A DNA stretch of 64,000 nt, taken from NCBI GenBank assembly GCA_018266915.1, contig JAFDZM010000067.1, forward strand, positions 1-64,000, given 5' to 3'. The notes below the pieces were generated by a model that was not told the DNA's origin, made no database searches, and was given only the letters and a program-made list of their open reading frames with translations. The translations under genes and the position numbers were made by a program. This stretch comes from Bacteroidota bacterium (lineage in GTDB: Bacteria > Bacteroidota > Bacteroidia > Sphingobacteriales > Sphingobacteriaceae). Below, in pieces: positions 52,418 to 62,053 of this stretch (the first letter of the stretch is position 1; each line of letters opens with the position of its first letter).

Positions 52418-54535
52418 CTACCTTACAAATGCCATGGCCACGCCGCCATCTACATTTAACACATTTCCGGTTGATTTATTCAGCAATCCACCTACAAAAG
52501 CAAAGCATGCATTGGCAATATCCTGCGGTAATATAACCTGGTTAAGCAAAGTTCGTTTGGCATAATAAGCCGGTAATTCTTCCACGGTAATTCCATAAGC
52601 TTTAGCGCGACCTTCGGCCCAGCCACCTGCCCAAATATTGCTTTCGCTGATCACAGCATCAGGATTCACTACATTTACACGGATATTATCAGCGCCTAAT
52701 TCTGCTGCGTTCAATCTGCTTAAATGTAATTGTGCTGCTTTAGCGCTTCCATACCCGGCATTGTTTGGTCCACTTACCAAAGCATTTTTGCTAACAATAT
52801 TAATCACATCGCCACCAATAGACTGTTTCTGCATTACTTTAACGGCCGCCTGTGTGATAAAGAATTGCCCTTTCACCAGCACATCATAAAGCAGATCCCA
52901 ATCCTTTTCGGTATGATCGCCGATTGATTTTGAGATGGACAAACCTGCATTATTGACTACGATATCTACCCCACCAAAAGCTAATGCAGCAGCATTTAAT
53001 GCCGCGTCGATCTGCTCCTGTTTGGTTACGTCCAATATCGCTGTCGTATAAGAATCTTTACCATATTGCTTTTTAAACTCTTCTCCTGCACCTTCCAAAC
53101 GCTCGGCATTCATATCATTCAGTATCACTACTGCGCCTTCTTCAACAAATTTTTTGGCGATAGCTTTACCAATACCACCGGCACTGCCGGTTATCAGGGC
53201 GATCCTGCCGGATAACGCTTTCGGCTTTGGCATACGTTGCAGTTTTGCTTCTTCCAGTAGCCAGTATTCAATATCAAATGCTTCCTGTCGAGGTAATGAA
53301 GTATATTCAGAAACTGCCTCCGCACCTTTCATCACATTGATCGCGTTGATATAAAACTCTGATGCCACACGGGTGGTTTGCTTATCTTTTGAAAACGAGA
53401 ACATACCCACGCCTGGATAAAGAATGATCACTGGATTAGCGTCACGCACCGGAGGACTATTCAGATGCTTACAGCTTTCGTAATATTCAGTATACATCCT
53501 TCGATACGCTTCAAAAGCCGGTTGCAGTTTTTCTTTGATCGCTTTTACATCAGATAAGTCCTCATCAGGTTTTAATTCAAGCACTAACGGACTAATTTTT
53601 GTCCTCAAAAAGTGATCCGGGCAACTGGTTCCCATTGGTGCGAGACGATCAAGGTCATTTGAATTGATAAACTCCAGTACACGAACATCATCTGTAAAGT
53701 GCCCAACCATGTGGCGCTCACTTGAACAGAAGCCGCGTAATATTGGCGCTATAGCGGCAGCTTGTTTTTTACGATCCGCTTCGCTCAGGCTTTCCATCTT
53801 TTTGCCGCCAAATACCGGGCCTTTTTTACCATAGTTATCTTCCAGGTAAGCGGCGCAACGTTCTATTACCTCCAAAGTATTGATATAGCTTTCATAAGCC
53901 GTATCGCCCCAGGTAAACAAACCATGCGAACCGAGCATAATGCCGCGGATACCCGGATTGTTATCGAGGCATTCTTTCAGTTTCAGGCCCAGATCGAAAC
54001 CCGGTCTTTGCCAATCTACCCAACCGATTGTACCGCTAAATAATTCCTGCGTGATGCGTTTGCCATCTTTTGCTGCTGCTATGGCAATAGCTGCATCGGG
54101 GTGTAAGTGATCGATATGTTTGAATGGCAAAAATCCATGCAAAGGTGTATCAATTGATGGAGCCTTTGAATTCAGATCATAAATGCAGTGATTGAACAAC
54201 TCTACCATTTCATCCTCAAACTCCAGTCCGCGGTATACATTTTTCAGGCTACGTAGCCTGTCAACATATAATGCCGCAAGTCCACTTTTTTTTAGTGTGC
54301 CTATATCGCCGCCCGATCCTTTGATCCACATTACTTCGGTTTCCTCACCGGTCAGCGGGTCGTTTGCTATGGCTTTGCATGAGGTATTGCCGCCGCCATA
54401 GTTGGTAAGGCGCAAATCGGCACCAAGCAAATTCGACCTGTAAATTAATAATCCTACTTCATCGCCTTCCAGTTGTTCGGCTGCTGCGTCATCCCACAGA
54501 TAACTCACATATTTGAAGTCAGCAGTTGTTTTCAT
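52418..54535 (-). CDS. Bifunctional rhamnulose-1-phosphate aldolase/SDR (RhaEW-like)
   Basis: A 705-residue fusion. The class II aldolase part (about 20-430) has LHGFLPFKHIDHLHPDA and GSHGLFTWG, and cleaves rhamnulose 1-phosphate to DHAP and L-lactaldehyde. The C-terminal short-chain dehydrogenase (about 440-705) has the Rossmann motif ALITGSAGGIGKAIAKKF, catalytic Tyr-Lys in GYGSAKAAQ and NNAGLSIS, and oxidises lactaldehyde to lactate. I use ATG 54535, 14 bp after the rhaT stop; the longer reading has no homology. Confidence 0.92.
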   Translation of the reverse strand: MKTTADFKYVSYLWDDAAAEQLEGDEVGLLIYRSNLLGADLRLTNYGGGNTSCKAIANDPLTGEETEVMWIKGSGGDIGTLKKSGLAALYVDRLRSLKNVYRGLEFEDEMVELFNHCIYDLNSKAPSIDTPLHGFLPFKHIDHLHPDAAIAIAAAKDGKRITQELFSGTIGWVDWQRPGFDLGLKLKECLDNNPGIRGIMLGSHGLFTWGDTAYESYINTLEVIERCAAYLEDNYGKKGPVFGGKKMESLSEADRKKQAAAIAPILRGFCSSERHMVGHFTDDVRVLEFINSNDLDRLAPMGTSCPDHFLRTKISPLVLELKPDEDLSDVKAIKEKLQPAFEAYRRMYTEYYESCKHLNSPPVRDANPVIILYPGVGMFSFSKDKQTTRVASEFYINAINVMKGAEAVSEYTSLPRQEAFDIEYWLLEEAKLQRMPKPKALSGRIALITGSAGGIGKAIAKKFVEEGAVVILNDMNAERLEGAGEEFKKQYGKDSYTTAILDVTKQEQIDAALNAAALAFGGVDIVVNNAGLSISKSIGDHTEKDWDLLYDVLVKGQFFITQAAVKVMQKQSIGGDVINIVSKNALVSGPNNAGYGSAKAAQLHLSRLNAAELGADNIRVNVVNPDAVISESNIWAGGWAEGRAKAYGITVEELPAYYAKRTLLNQVILPQDIANACFAFVGGLLNKSTGNVLNVDGGVAMAFVR

Positions 54536-54549
54536 ATAGATATTTATTT

Positions 54550-55632
54550 TTAAGCTTTTAATGAGTTTCCGTACCCTACCAGGAGTACAGAAATAATAAT
54601 AATGATGATACCCATAATTACGGTTGTCATCGCTTTTTTGCTCACGCCTTTCCATTCTTTCAGGAGCAGTCCCCATATATTGGCGACAAGGATAATGAAT
54701 GCCATGTGCAGTATCCACGAACTTGCACCATTACCTAACCTGCTTTCGCCCATACCGTAAAAAAAGAATTGCAAAAACCAGGTTGTCCCCGCCAATGCTG
54801 AGAACAAATAGTTTTTCAGCAATGGTGTCTTTTTATCGCCGTAATTATCAAATGTTTTATTGCGTGCGTTAAGGATCATGCACCAGATAAAGTTGGTGGT
54901 TAATCCCCCCCATAACAGCGGCACATAGGTGACATTGTTTTGAAACAGGAAATTCCCCTGTCCCGGGTGTGCTGCCTGCCATAAATGGTTAGCCGTATCA
55001 GCCATATCCTTACCTGCTTCAATACCGAAGTTGAAGCAAGCGCTCAGCACGCCTGAAACGATAGCAACGAATATTCCTATGCCGAAATGGTATTCTTTGT
55101 TATCTGCCGCTGCAGTTTGGTTTTTTTGCAGGTCTTTCTCCTTTATGGTACCTGCCTTACCGCAAACGATGATGCCGATAACACAGACGATGATGCCGAT
55201 CAGCACCATTTGTCCCCAATGGGTGTGTAGCAGTGTTCCAAAATTGTCTTTACCTGCTTTTGGGTTAAGACTATAATAAACCGAAGGCACCAATGAACCG
55301 AAAACTGAGCAAAGCCCTAATATGATCGTGCTGCCTAAAGAAACGCCCAGGTAACGAACACCGAGTCCATAGGTCAAACCGCCAATGCCCCAAAGCAAGC
55401 CGAAGAAGTAAGTAAGCCAAATCACACCGCCATTAGTTTGATGAATGATCTCGGTAAAGCCGGGAATAGTTAGCCAAGCCGCAATCGGCGGAACGATAAG
55501 CCATGAGAATAACCCTCCCACTATCCAGAAACTTTCCCAGGCCCAGCCCTTTACCTTTTTGTAAGGAATATAAAAACTACCCGACGCGAAACCGCCGATA
55601 AAATGGAAGATTACTCCGAATATTACCTGCAT
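54550..55632 (-). CDS. rhaT: L-rhamnose/proton symporter
   Basis: A 360-residue inner-membrane permease with about ten transmembrane helices. FHFIGGFASGSFYIPYKKVKGW at the N-terminus and GVLSACFNFGIEAGKDM in the middle are RhaT features. It is the first gene of the operon, and the direct repeats upstream (55694-55733) lie about 60-100 bp before the start. Confidence 0.92.
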   Translation of the reverse strand: MQVIFGVIFHFIGGFASGSFYIPYKKVKGWAWESFWIVGGLFSWLIVPPIAAWLTIPGFTEIIHQTNGGVIWLTYFFGLLWGIGGLTYGLGVRYLGVSLGSTIILGLCSVFGSLVPSVYYSLNPKAGKDNFGTLLHTHWGQMVLIGIIVCVIGIIVCGKAGTIKEKDLQKNQTAAADNKEYHFGIGIFVAIVSGVLSACFNFGIEAGKDMADTANHLWQAAHPGQGNFLFQNNVTYVPLLWGGLTTNFIWCMILNARNKTFDNYGDKKTPLLKNYLFSALAGTTWFLQFFFYGMGESRLGNGASSWILHMAFIILVANIWGLLLKEWKGVSKKAMTTVIMGIIIIIISVLLVGYGNSLKA

Positions 55633-55693
55633 TTAATTTAAGCTGATTGGTTGACGATAATTTTTGCTAAGGTAATTTACAACTTTTTATGAA

Positions 55694-55733
55694 CTGTCCT
55701 TATCTGTCCTTAATTGCCAAAATCTATCCTTAT
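55694..55733 (-). promoter_or_regulatory. Operator-like direct repeats upstream of rhaT
   Basis: On the plus strand CTGTCCTTAT (55694-55703), CTGTCCTTAA (55704-55713) and CTATCCTTAT (55724-55733). Repeats 1 and 2 are 10 bp apart and repeats 2 and 3 are 20 bp apart, so all face the same side of the helix. This is the probable site for the GntR regulator encoded at the other end of the operon. Confidence 0.6.
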
Positions 55734-55768
55734 TTGTGAGTGAGTCCCGCAATTCCATTTCCTAAAAA

Positions 55769-55786
55769 CTGCTCCCTTAGGAGCAG
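55769..55786. repeat. GCTCC-type hairpin
   Basis: Perfect arms CTGCTCC/GGAGCAG with a 4-nt loop, similar to the second REP family at 39.7 kb, with A/T-runs on both sides. It could be a terminator-like attenuator or a lone REP. Confidence 0.45.
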
Positions 55787-55860
55787 CTTTTAAGAAAAAC
55801 CTTTATTGTATAAAGCCTGATAAAACAATATTTTTAGGTTTTAAAACAAGAGCCTGTCAG

Positions 55861-58287
55861 ATGAAAAAACTTTACCTGTCACTATTTCTTTTCATCAGCC
55901 TTTTTCAAATTGTCAATGCCCAGAAAGCCGAGGATTTTGAATCAAAAACGAAAGGACTGAAAAAATATTCCGGCTATTTTAATTTTTACTGGAATGATAA
56001 GACCGGACAGGTCTTGCTGGAGATCAATCGCTTTAATGATGAGTTTTTATACGTGAACTCATTGCCTGCCGGTGTTGGCTCGAATGATTTGGGTATGGAC
56101 CGTGGACAGATTGGTGACAGCCGTATCGTAAAGTTCATCAGAGTGGGTAATAAAGTTTTGTTGGTTCAACCCAATTATAGTTACCGGGCAGTAAGCAATA
56201 GTGCTGACGAACGCAAATCGGTAGAAGAAGCCTTCGCGCAATCTGTTATTTGGGGATTTATTACCGAAGCGCAGGATGATGACAAGGTGTTAGTGGACTT
56301 TACACCATTCTTGCTTCGCGACAGCCATAATTTGGCCAAAAAACTGGGCAATAGCAATCAGGGAAATTACCATGCTGATGACAGCCGGTCTGCTGTTTAT
56401 TTGCCTAACACCAAAAGTTTCCCGGACAATACAGAATTCGAGGCGATCATTACTTTAGCAGGGAATGGCACCGGCAGCGAGATCAGCTCAGTAACACCCA
56501 ATCCTGATTTTGTAACGGTCAGAATGCATCAATCATTCATCCGCTTGCCCGATAATAAATATAAGCCGCGCAAGTTTGATCCTCGCTCCGGATTGTATGA
56601 TGTGGAGTATATGGATTTCGCCACACCGATAGATCAACCTATTATGAAACGGTATTTAACCAGGCATAGGCTCGAAAAGAAAGACCCCTCAGCAGCAATC
56701 AGCGAACCCGTGAAGCCAATTATTTATTATGTTGATCGCGGTGCGCCGGAGCCTGTACGCAGCGCTTTGATAGAAGGCGCTTCCTGGTGGAACCAGGCTT
56801 TTGAGGCGGCTGGTTATAAAGATGCCTTTCAGGTGAAGTTACTCCCCGAAGATGCCGACCCAATGGATATTCGGTATAATGTGATCCAGTGGGTACATCG
56901 CTCTACGCGCGGATGGTCGTATGGTGAGTCAATTAACGATCCACGTACAGGCGAGATCATTAAAGGTCAGGTCTCTTTAGGCTCATTGCGCGACAGGCAG
57001 GACTTTCTGATCGCCGAAGGCTTGCTCCAGCCTTATGAGGATGGTAAACCCGTGAGTGATAAAATGATGAAGATGGCATTGGCGCGTTTGCGCCAGTTAG
57101 CAGCGCACGAGGTAGGGCACACGTTAGGCTTTCAGCATAATTTTGCGGCAAGTGTGAATAACAGGGCATCGGTGATGGATTATCCACCCCCTGTATTTAC
57201 GCTGGGCGCTGATGGAACTATCGACTTAAGTAATGCCTATAGCACAGGTATAGGTGCATGGGATAAGCGAACAGTATTGTACGGATACCAGGATTTTCCT
57301 GCCGGAACGGATGAAGATAAGGCTCTGAAAGATATCATGACCGAGACCTTGAAAGAAGGTTTTCTATACATCTCAGATGAAGATGCGCGCCCTGCAAGTG
57401 GAGCTCACCCACAGGCGCACCTTTGGGACGCTGGAACCAATGCTGCTGATGAACTCAACCGTTTGATGGTTGTCAGGAAACACGTGATCGATAATTTTTC
57501 TGAAAAAGCGATCAGGCAGGATGCACCGATGGCTACTATTGGAGAGGTACTGGTGCCGATGTACCTGATGCACCGCTACCAGGTAGAAGCGGCTTCCAAA
57601 ATGCTGGGTGGCTTGTACTATTCCTTCGCACTAAAAAATGACGGGCAAACCATCACCAAATTTGTCCCTCCTGCCGAACAATGGAAAGCATTTGATGCAT
57701 TGATGAATACCATCTCGCCGGATGCATTGGCTCTGCCTGAAAAGCTGATCGAAAAAATACCACCGCGACCAATAGGTTATCCGCGCACACGCGAGACATT
57801 TAAATCGAGAACGGGATTGACATTTGACCCGCTTTCTGCGGCTGAATCAGCAGCAAGCAATACGTTAGCCTTTACGCTGCAACCGCAAAGGGCAGCACGC
57901 CTGGTGGAGTATCATTCAAGAGACAATACACAACCAGGATTAGAAGCGGTTCTGACTAAATTGATCGCAAGAACATGGAAAACCCCGCAACAAACAGGTT
58001 ATAAAGGAGAAGTGCAACGATTGGTGAACAATCTTACTCTGAAGCAACTATTAGAACTGGCTGCAAATACGAGTGCACCAGAGAATGTTCGTGGGATTAC
58101 GCTACTGCAAATAAGTGAGCTAAAAACATGGATGAACAAAGCCATGCCAACAGTTGGAAATGACCAGAAAGCAAACTTATTATTTGGCTTATCACAGATT
58201 AAGGAGTTTGAGAATAATCCTGATAAATTTAAACCGGCTGAAACATTAAGTATGCCTGATGGTTCGCCAATTGGGATGGAGGAGTAG
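55861..58287 (+). CDS. Zinc-dependent metalloprotease (metzincin-type)
   Basis: An 808-residue secreted protease with a signal peptide ending near VNAQ. The metzincin zinc motif HEVGHTLGFQH (His416, Glu417, His420, His426) follows a beta-rich N-terminal domain of the DUF5117/DUF5118 kind. The catalytic region is within about 300-500 and the C-terminal part is helical. Members occur widely in Bacteroidota and other phyla; the natural substrate is unknown. It is divergent from rhaT. Confidence 0.88.
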   Translation: MKKLYLSLFLFISLFQIVNAQKAEDFESKTKGLKKYSGYFNFYWNDKTGQVLLEINRFNDEFLYVNSLPAGVGSNDLGMDRGQIGDSRIVKFIRVGNKVLLVQPNYSYRAVSNSADERKSVEEAFAQSVIWGFITEAQDDDKVLVDFTPFLLRDSHNLAKKLGNSNQGNYHADDSRSAVYLPNTKSFPDNTEFEAIITLAGNGTGSEISSVTPNPDFVTVRMHQSFIRLPDNKYKPRKFDPRSGLYDVEYMDFATPIDQPIMKRYLTRHRLEKKDPSAAISEPVKPIIYYVDRGAPEPVRSALIEGASWWNQAFEAAGYKDAFQVKLLPEDADPMDIRYNVIQWVHRSTRGWSYGESINDPRTGEIIKGQVSLGSLRDRQDFLIAEGLLQPYEDGKPVSDKMMKMALARLRQLAAHEVGHTLGFQHNFAASVNNRASVMDYPPPVFTLGADGTIDLSNAYSTGIGAWDKRTVLYGYQDFPAGTDEDKALKDIMTETLKEGFLYISDEDARPASGAHPQAHLWDAGTNAADELNRLMVVRKHVIDNFSEKAIRQDAPMATIGEVLVPMYLMHRYQVEAASKMLGGLYYSFALKNDGQTITKFVPPAEQWKAFDALMNTISPDALALPEKLIEKIPPRPIGYPRTRETFKSRTGLTFDPLSAAESAASNTLAFTLQPQRAARLVEYHSRDNTQPGLEAVLTKLIARTWKTPQQTGYKGEVQRLVNNLTLKQLLELAANTSAPENVRGITLLQISELKTWMNKAMPTVGNDQKANLLFGLSQIKEFENNPDKFKPAETLSMPDGSPIGMEE

Positions 58288-58289
58288 AA

Positions 58290-58381
58290 TTTTTAATATC
58301 GAATAACGAATTTTGAATCATGAACACTGAAGTCATTACTTCGAAATTCGATATTCAGCATTCGGTGTTCAATATTTAATT
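58290..58381. repeat. Spacer array of AATATCGAATA/TTCGAATTC words
   Basis: TTTTTAATATCGAATAACGAATTTTGAATCATGAAC in the first half and TTCGAAATTCGATATTCAGCATTC in the second are inverted word blocks. They lie between two genes on the same strand and end at the start of the next gene. The same family recurs at 61931-62028 and near 38.25 kb. Confidence 0.6.
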
Positions 58382-58386
58382 TTATC

Positions 58387-59409
58387 ATGCAATCACCTAT
58401 AAAAACTGGCCTTATGGCCTACGGAATGTCCGGTAGGGTATTCCATGCGCCGTTTATTTATGCGCATCCGGGTTTTGAACTGCGCGCAGTTGTGGAACGT
58501 CATGAGAAAAAAATGACGGAGCGTTACCCCGGCATAATCAGCTATAATCAAACCGAAGAACTTCTGGACGATCAACAGATCGAACTGATCATTGTTAATA
58601 CACCCAATAACACACATTTTGACCTGGCTAAAAGATCACTGCAGGCAGGCAAACATGTACTGGTCGAAAAACCCATTGCCGCAACTGTCGCTGAAGTAAA
58701 AGAATTATATGACCTGGCAAGGGAAGTAGGTAAACATTTAATGGTTTATCAAAACCGCCGTTGGGATAGTGATTTTTTATCTGTAAAAGAAGCAATAGAA
58801 AGCGGCCGCCTGGGGCAATTGATCGAGGTGCATTTCCGGTTCGACAGGTATAAAACAACTTTAAGTCCAAAGCAATTTAAGGAGACCAAAAGTATGGCGC
58901 CAAATGGTTTGGCTTATGATCTTGGTCCGCACCTGATCGATCAGGCGATCAGTCTTTTCGGGCGACCGTTGAAGTTTACCAAAACCACAGCTACTTACCG
59001 TGAAGACTCGGAGGTGGATGATTATTTCCATTTTCATTTATCGTATCCTAATCAGTTGAATGTCTACCTTACATCAGGTTTGCTCATTGCACAGCCTACA
59101 CCTTCATTCGTGGTGCATGGCACATTGGGCAGCTATATCAAAGACCGGGTAGATGTTCAGGAAGCGCAATTGGACAAAGGCATTACACCAACTGATCCTG
59201 CTTATGGAATAGAGCCAGAAGGCAGCGAAGGTAAACTCGTTACTTTTGATGGGAATAATCAAAAGAATATCGAACTAATCCCTTCATACAAGGGTCAATA
59301 CATTCAATTATTTGAGGCGGTGCATCAGACTATTCGCAACGGTGCGTTATACCCCATAACAGAGGAACATATTGCCTGGCAGATAGAGCTGCTTGAAGCA
59401 AATGGCTGA
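58387..59409 (+). CDS. Gfo/Idh/MocA-family oxidoreductase
   Basis: A 340-residue NAD(P)-dependent dehydrogenase. The Rossmann part (about 5-125) includes LIIVNTPNNTHFDLAKRSLQAGKHVLVEKPIAA, whose EKP is the active-site signature. The C-terminal domain (about 130-340) has FRFDRYKTTLSPKQ and GLAYDLGPHLIDQAI. The substrate, a sugar or cyclitol derivative, is unknown. It stands alone between repeat-filled spacers. Confidence 0.9.
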   Translation: MQSPIKTGLMAYGMSGRVFHAPFIYAHPGFELRAVVERHEKKMTERYPGIISYNQTEELLDDQQIELIIVNTPNNTHFDLAKRSLQAGKHVLVEKPIAATVAEVKELYDLAREVGKHLMVYQNRRWDSDFLSVKEAIESGRLGQLIEVHFRFDRYKTTLSPKQFKETKSMAPNGLAYDLGPHLIDQAISLFGRPLKFTKTTATYREDSEVDDYFHFHLSYPNQLNVYLTSGLLIAQPTPSFVVHGTLGSYIKDRVDVQEAQLDKGITPTDPAYGIEPEGSEGKLVTFDGNNQKNIELIPSYKGQYIQLFEAVHQTIRNGALYPITEEHIAWQIELLEANG

Positions 59410-59472
59410 ATTTTGTAAATTTATAGTAACATCAAACCGATGAACTATAAAAACAGTACATTTATCACCATA

Positions 59473-59967
59473 ATGAAAAAATTAGTTTTATTGCTAAGCC
59501 TGATCATTGTTGCAGGATGCACACAGGCGCAAATCAAACCTGATATTGAACACATCCCGCATTTTAAAATATTAAAGGCCGACAGTACCTATTTCAGCTA
59601 TACCGACCTGAAAAAAGACAAGCCGGTGATGATCATCTATTTCTCGCCCGATTGCAGCCACTGCCAGCACCTGATGTATGAGATGAAACCTAAAATGAAG
59701 CAGTTTGGCGACATCCAGATTGTAATGGTAACCTTCACCGAATATAATATGCTGAAGATGATTAAAAACTTTAACCGGGATTTCGATCTAGCGAAATATC
59801 ACAATCTGACTGTTGGCACAGAGGGGCATACCTATGTGGTTCAGAAATATTACCAGGTAACTACCACGCCATATATTGCGGTGTATGACCACAAAGGCAA
59901 CCTGGTTAGGGCTTTTGATAAAGCGCCTAAATTAGATACCCTGATAGCTACTGTTAAGAAAGCTTAA
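59473..59967 (+). CDS. Thioredoxin-like (TlpA/SCO-type) lipoprotein
   Basis: A 164-residue protein with a lipobox (IVAGC) at the end of its signal sequence, hence a probable periplasmic lipoprotein. The thioredoxin fold shows MIIYFSPDCSHCQHLMYEM, a CxxC redox site, and PYIAVYDHKGNLV as the cis-proline region. I use ATG 59473 since the upstream version lacks a compact signal peptide. It is probably a thiol-disulfide exchange protein; the partner is unknown. Confidence 0.8.
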   Translation: MKKLVLLLSLIIVAGCTQAQIKPDIEHIPHFKILKADSTYFSYTDLKKDKPVMIIYFSPDCSHCQHLMYEMKPKMKQFGDIQIVMVTFTEYNMLKMIKNFNRDFDLAKYHNLTVGTEGHTYVVQKYYQVTTTPYIAVYDHKGNLVRAFDKAPKLDTLIATVKKA

Positions 59968-59969
59968 GT

Positions 59970-60962
59970 TTATTGCTGCTGCTGTTGTTGCTGCTGAAGC
60001 ATTTCCAGATAGCGCTGATAACTGTTTTTGGGGATATTGCTTAATGGTTTGTGTTCGGTATGTTCTGGTGGTGTGTTAATAAATTCCACAGGCTGATTCA
60101 TAGAAGGAGCATCATCCTCGTAGCCGACGTTAACAGAAACATCCAGCCTGTGATCTGACGTACCTTTGTAGACCCCCTTTACCGGAGAACAATCCGAAAA
60201 ATTTCGTCCTACAGCCAAACGTATATGTGTTTCATTGGCAATACAATTATTTGTTGGGTCGATACCCAGCCAGCCATAATCCGGAATATAAGCCTCGGCC
60301 CACGCGTGGGTGGCTCCTTCACCGCGCATAATGGTACTGCGATGAGTGCAGATATAACCGCTCACATAACGCGCCGGAATATCAACCAGTCGCAGCATAA
60401 GGGTTAAGATATGAGCGAAATCCTGGCAAACGCCTGCTTTCAGTTTCCATATCTCATCCATGGTGGTTTCTACCGAGGTAACGCCTTTGATGTAACGAAA
60501 GTTATCATAAACATATCGCGAAAAGCGCAGCACAGCCTGGTAAGGTGTATCCTCTTTTGATTTCTCAGCCTCAACCAATGCTTTCAGATCATCAAAGCCT
60601 TCAAATTGCTCTAATCGCAAAAAGTCAATATAAGGTACCATGAAACGCAAATGCTTTAGGTCCTCCCATTGTTGCGCCGGAAAAATGTCATTGCCTGGCA
60701 GCGGTTTGTGTTTGGTTTGAACTAATATTTTTGAATCGATCAGCAGAGTTGAATGCGGTTCGCTGTAAGTAAAGCCTCCCACCTTATTCCCATAATAGTC
60801 AATAAAAGTATCGATTACCGGGTCGCCGCTGATGCGTATTTCCTGTTTGATCACTTCCTGCCATTCGTCCTGTATCGGGTATAAAATAATCTGGTTGGCG
60901 CTGTCGCGAACGGGTGCAGGGTAAGTATATTTAGTTAAATGTTGAATCTTAAATTCAGGCAT
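59970..60962 (-). CDS. Transglutaminase-like cysteine peptidase-fold protein
   Basis: A 330-residue protein. An N-terminal beta-domain (about 1-120) is followed by the transglutaminase core: catalytic Cys in AGVCQDFAHILTLML, His in THAWAEAY and Asp in GIDPTNN. The C-terminus ends in eight glutamines. It is third in the ATP-grasp/alpha-E cluster, a set proposed to make or modify a peptide-like bond. It lies 25 bp downstream of the alpha-E gene. Confidence 0.9.
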   Translation of the reverse strand: MPEFKIQHLTKYTYPAPVRDSANQIILYPIQDEWQEVIKQEIRISGDPVIDTFIDYYGNKVGGFTYSEPHSTLLIDSKILVQTKHKPLPGNDIFPAQQWEDLKHLRFMVPYIDFLRLEQFEGFDDLKALVEAEKSKEDTPYQAVLRFSRYVYDNFRYIKGVTSVETTMDEIWKLKAGVCQDFAHILTLMLRLVDIPARYVSGYICTHRSTIMRGEGATHAWAEAYIPDYGWLGIDPTNNCIANETHIRLAVGRNFSDCSPVKGVYKGTSDHRLDVSVNVGYEDDAPSMNQPVEFINTPPEHTEHKPLSNIPKNSYQRYLEMLQQQQQQQQ

Positions 60963-60987
60963 AATTATAGCTCAATAGGTTTATCAA

Positions 60988-61920
60988 TCAGGAGTTGGCA
61001 AAGTAGTGATTATTCAGCGCATCGCCAATACCATATAGCTGGCTTCGTATCTGGGTCAAAAATTGGTGCAGCCCTTCATCCTTTATACTTTTTACCGAAC
61101 TGTATTTGATATTGCTTTGCAAGCGGCCGATATAAAAAGAAAGCTCCCGGTAATCATCAATGTTGCTGTCGTTTTTCAGCCGCTCAAAATATCGCTGAAT
61201 ATGATTTACCGAATAAATTACCGACCGCGGGAAATCATTGTTCAATACCACCTGTTCTAAAACATTCTCGGCCTCGAAGCCTTCGCGATACTTTTTAAGA
61301 TAAAGTTCATAGCCACCCAATGACAATAATAGGTGCTTCCAGTAAGTAGTGTCGGTGAGCAAATCCGGATTATCATCTATCGAGCCGAATTTGGTGTCCA
61401 GAATATCCACTGATTGTATTCCTCGCTCCAGGTATTTGCCGATGTTCATATAGCTTCTACCCTCACCACGCTCCATCGTGATCTCCACTGTTCCATAGTA
61501 CAACATCACTTGTTTTATGAGCACATCCAGCACGCTCACAGGATCGTCTTTTTTAAGAGCATTGTCGATGCGATTATCCTTTACAGTATGGTAATATTCA
61601 TTCAGGCACTGCCATAAATCTTTAGTGATGTGTTCCTGAACCCCACGTGCGTTTTCGCGCGCAAGGGTAATAATGTTTAGAATTGAATTTGGATTATTCT
61701 TCCCCGATACCATATAGCGCATTACTGCGCGACTATCATTTCCAAGCTTTTGAGTTTCTTCATCCTGCCCGGCGAATATCCGGACCACCGGTTCCCAGGT
61801 AAACTCCTGAACCGTATCCTGCGACGAGGCGTAATTGATCTTGAGCATGCGCAAAATACCGTCGCTGCGCTCCACATAACGGCTTAGCCAATACAAACTT
61901 GCTGCTACCCTGCTTAACAT
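60988..61920 (-). CDS. Alpha-E domain protein (DUF403)
   Basis: A 310-residue all-helical protein of the alpha-E family, beginning MLSRVAASLYWLSRYVERSDGILRML. Its genes are nearly always next to circularly permuted ATP-grasp and transglutaminase genes, as here. The family is thought to bind a peptide or cofactor in that pathway. A repeat-filled gap of 133 bp separates it from the ATP-grasp gene. Confidence 0.92.
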   Translation of the reverse strand: MLSRVAASLYWLSRYVERSDGILRMLKINYASSQDTVQEFTWEPVVRIFAGQDEETQKLGNDSRAVMRYMVSGKNNPNSILNIITLARENARGVQEHITKDLWQCLNEYYHTVKDNRIDNALKKDDPVSVLDVLIKQVMLYYGTVEITMERGEGRSYMNIGKYLERGIQSVDILDTKFGSIDDNPDLLTDTTYWKHLLLSLGGYELYLKKYREGFEAENVLEQVVLNNDFPRSVIYSVNHIQRYFERLKNDSNIDDYRELSFYIGRLQSNIKYSSVKSIKDEGLHQFLTQIRSQLYGIGDALNNHYFANS

Positions 61921-61930
61921 TTCTTAGTTT

Positions 61931-62028
61931 TAATAACGAATATCGAATACTGAATATAGAATTTCGAAGTGATGAAAAGCGATATTTCGGCGTTCATTAT
62001 TCAAAATTCGATGTTCGATATTTGCAAT
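61931..62028. repeat. Spacer array of ATATCGAATA/TTCGATATTTG words
   Basis: Blocks TAACGAATATCGAATACTGAATATAG and CATTATTCAAAATTCGATGTTCGATATTTG are inverted relative to each other. They belong to the same word family as 58290-58381, inside an operon-like gene set. Confidence 0.6.
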
Positions 62029-62053
62029 TTTCTTGTTTAAATTAATCAATACC

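Noticed and set aside
59970..60000. Frameshift at the glutamine run of the transglutaminase gene
   Set aside because: The frame is open to a normal stop and mixed codons (CAG and CAA) argue against simple slippage error.
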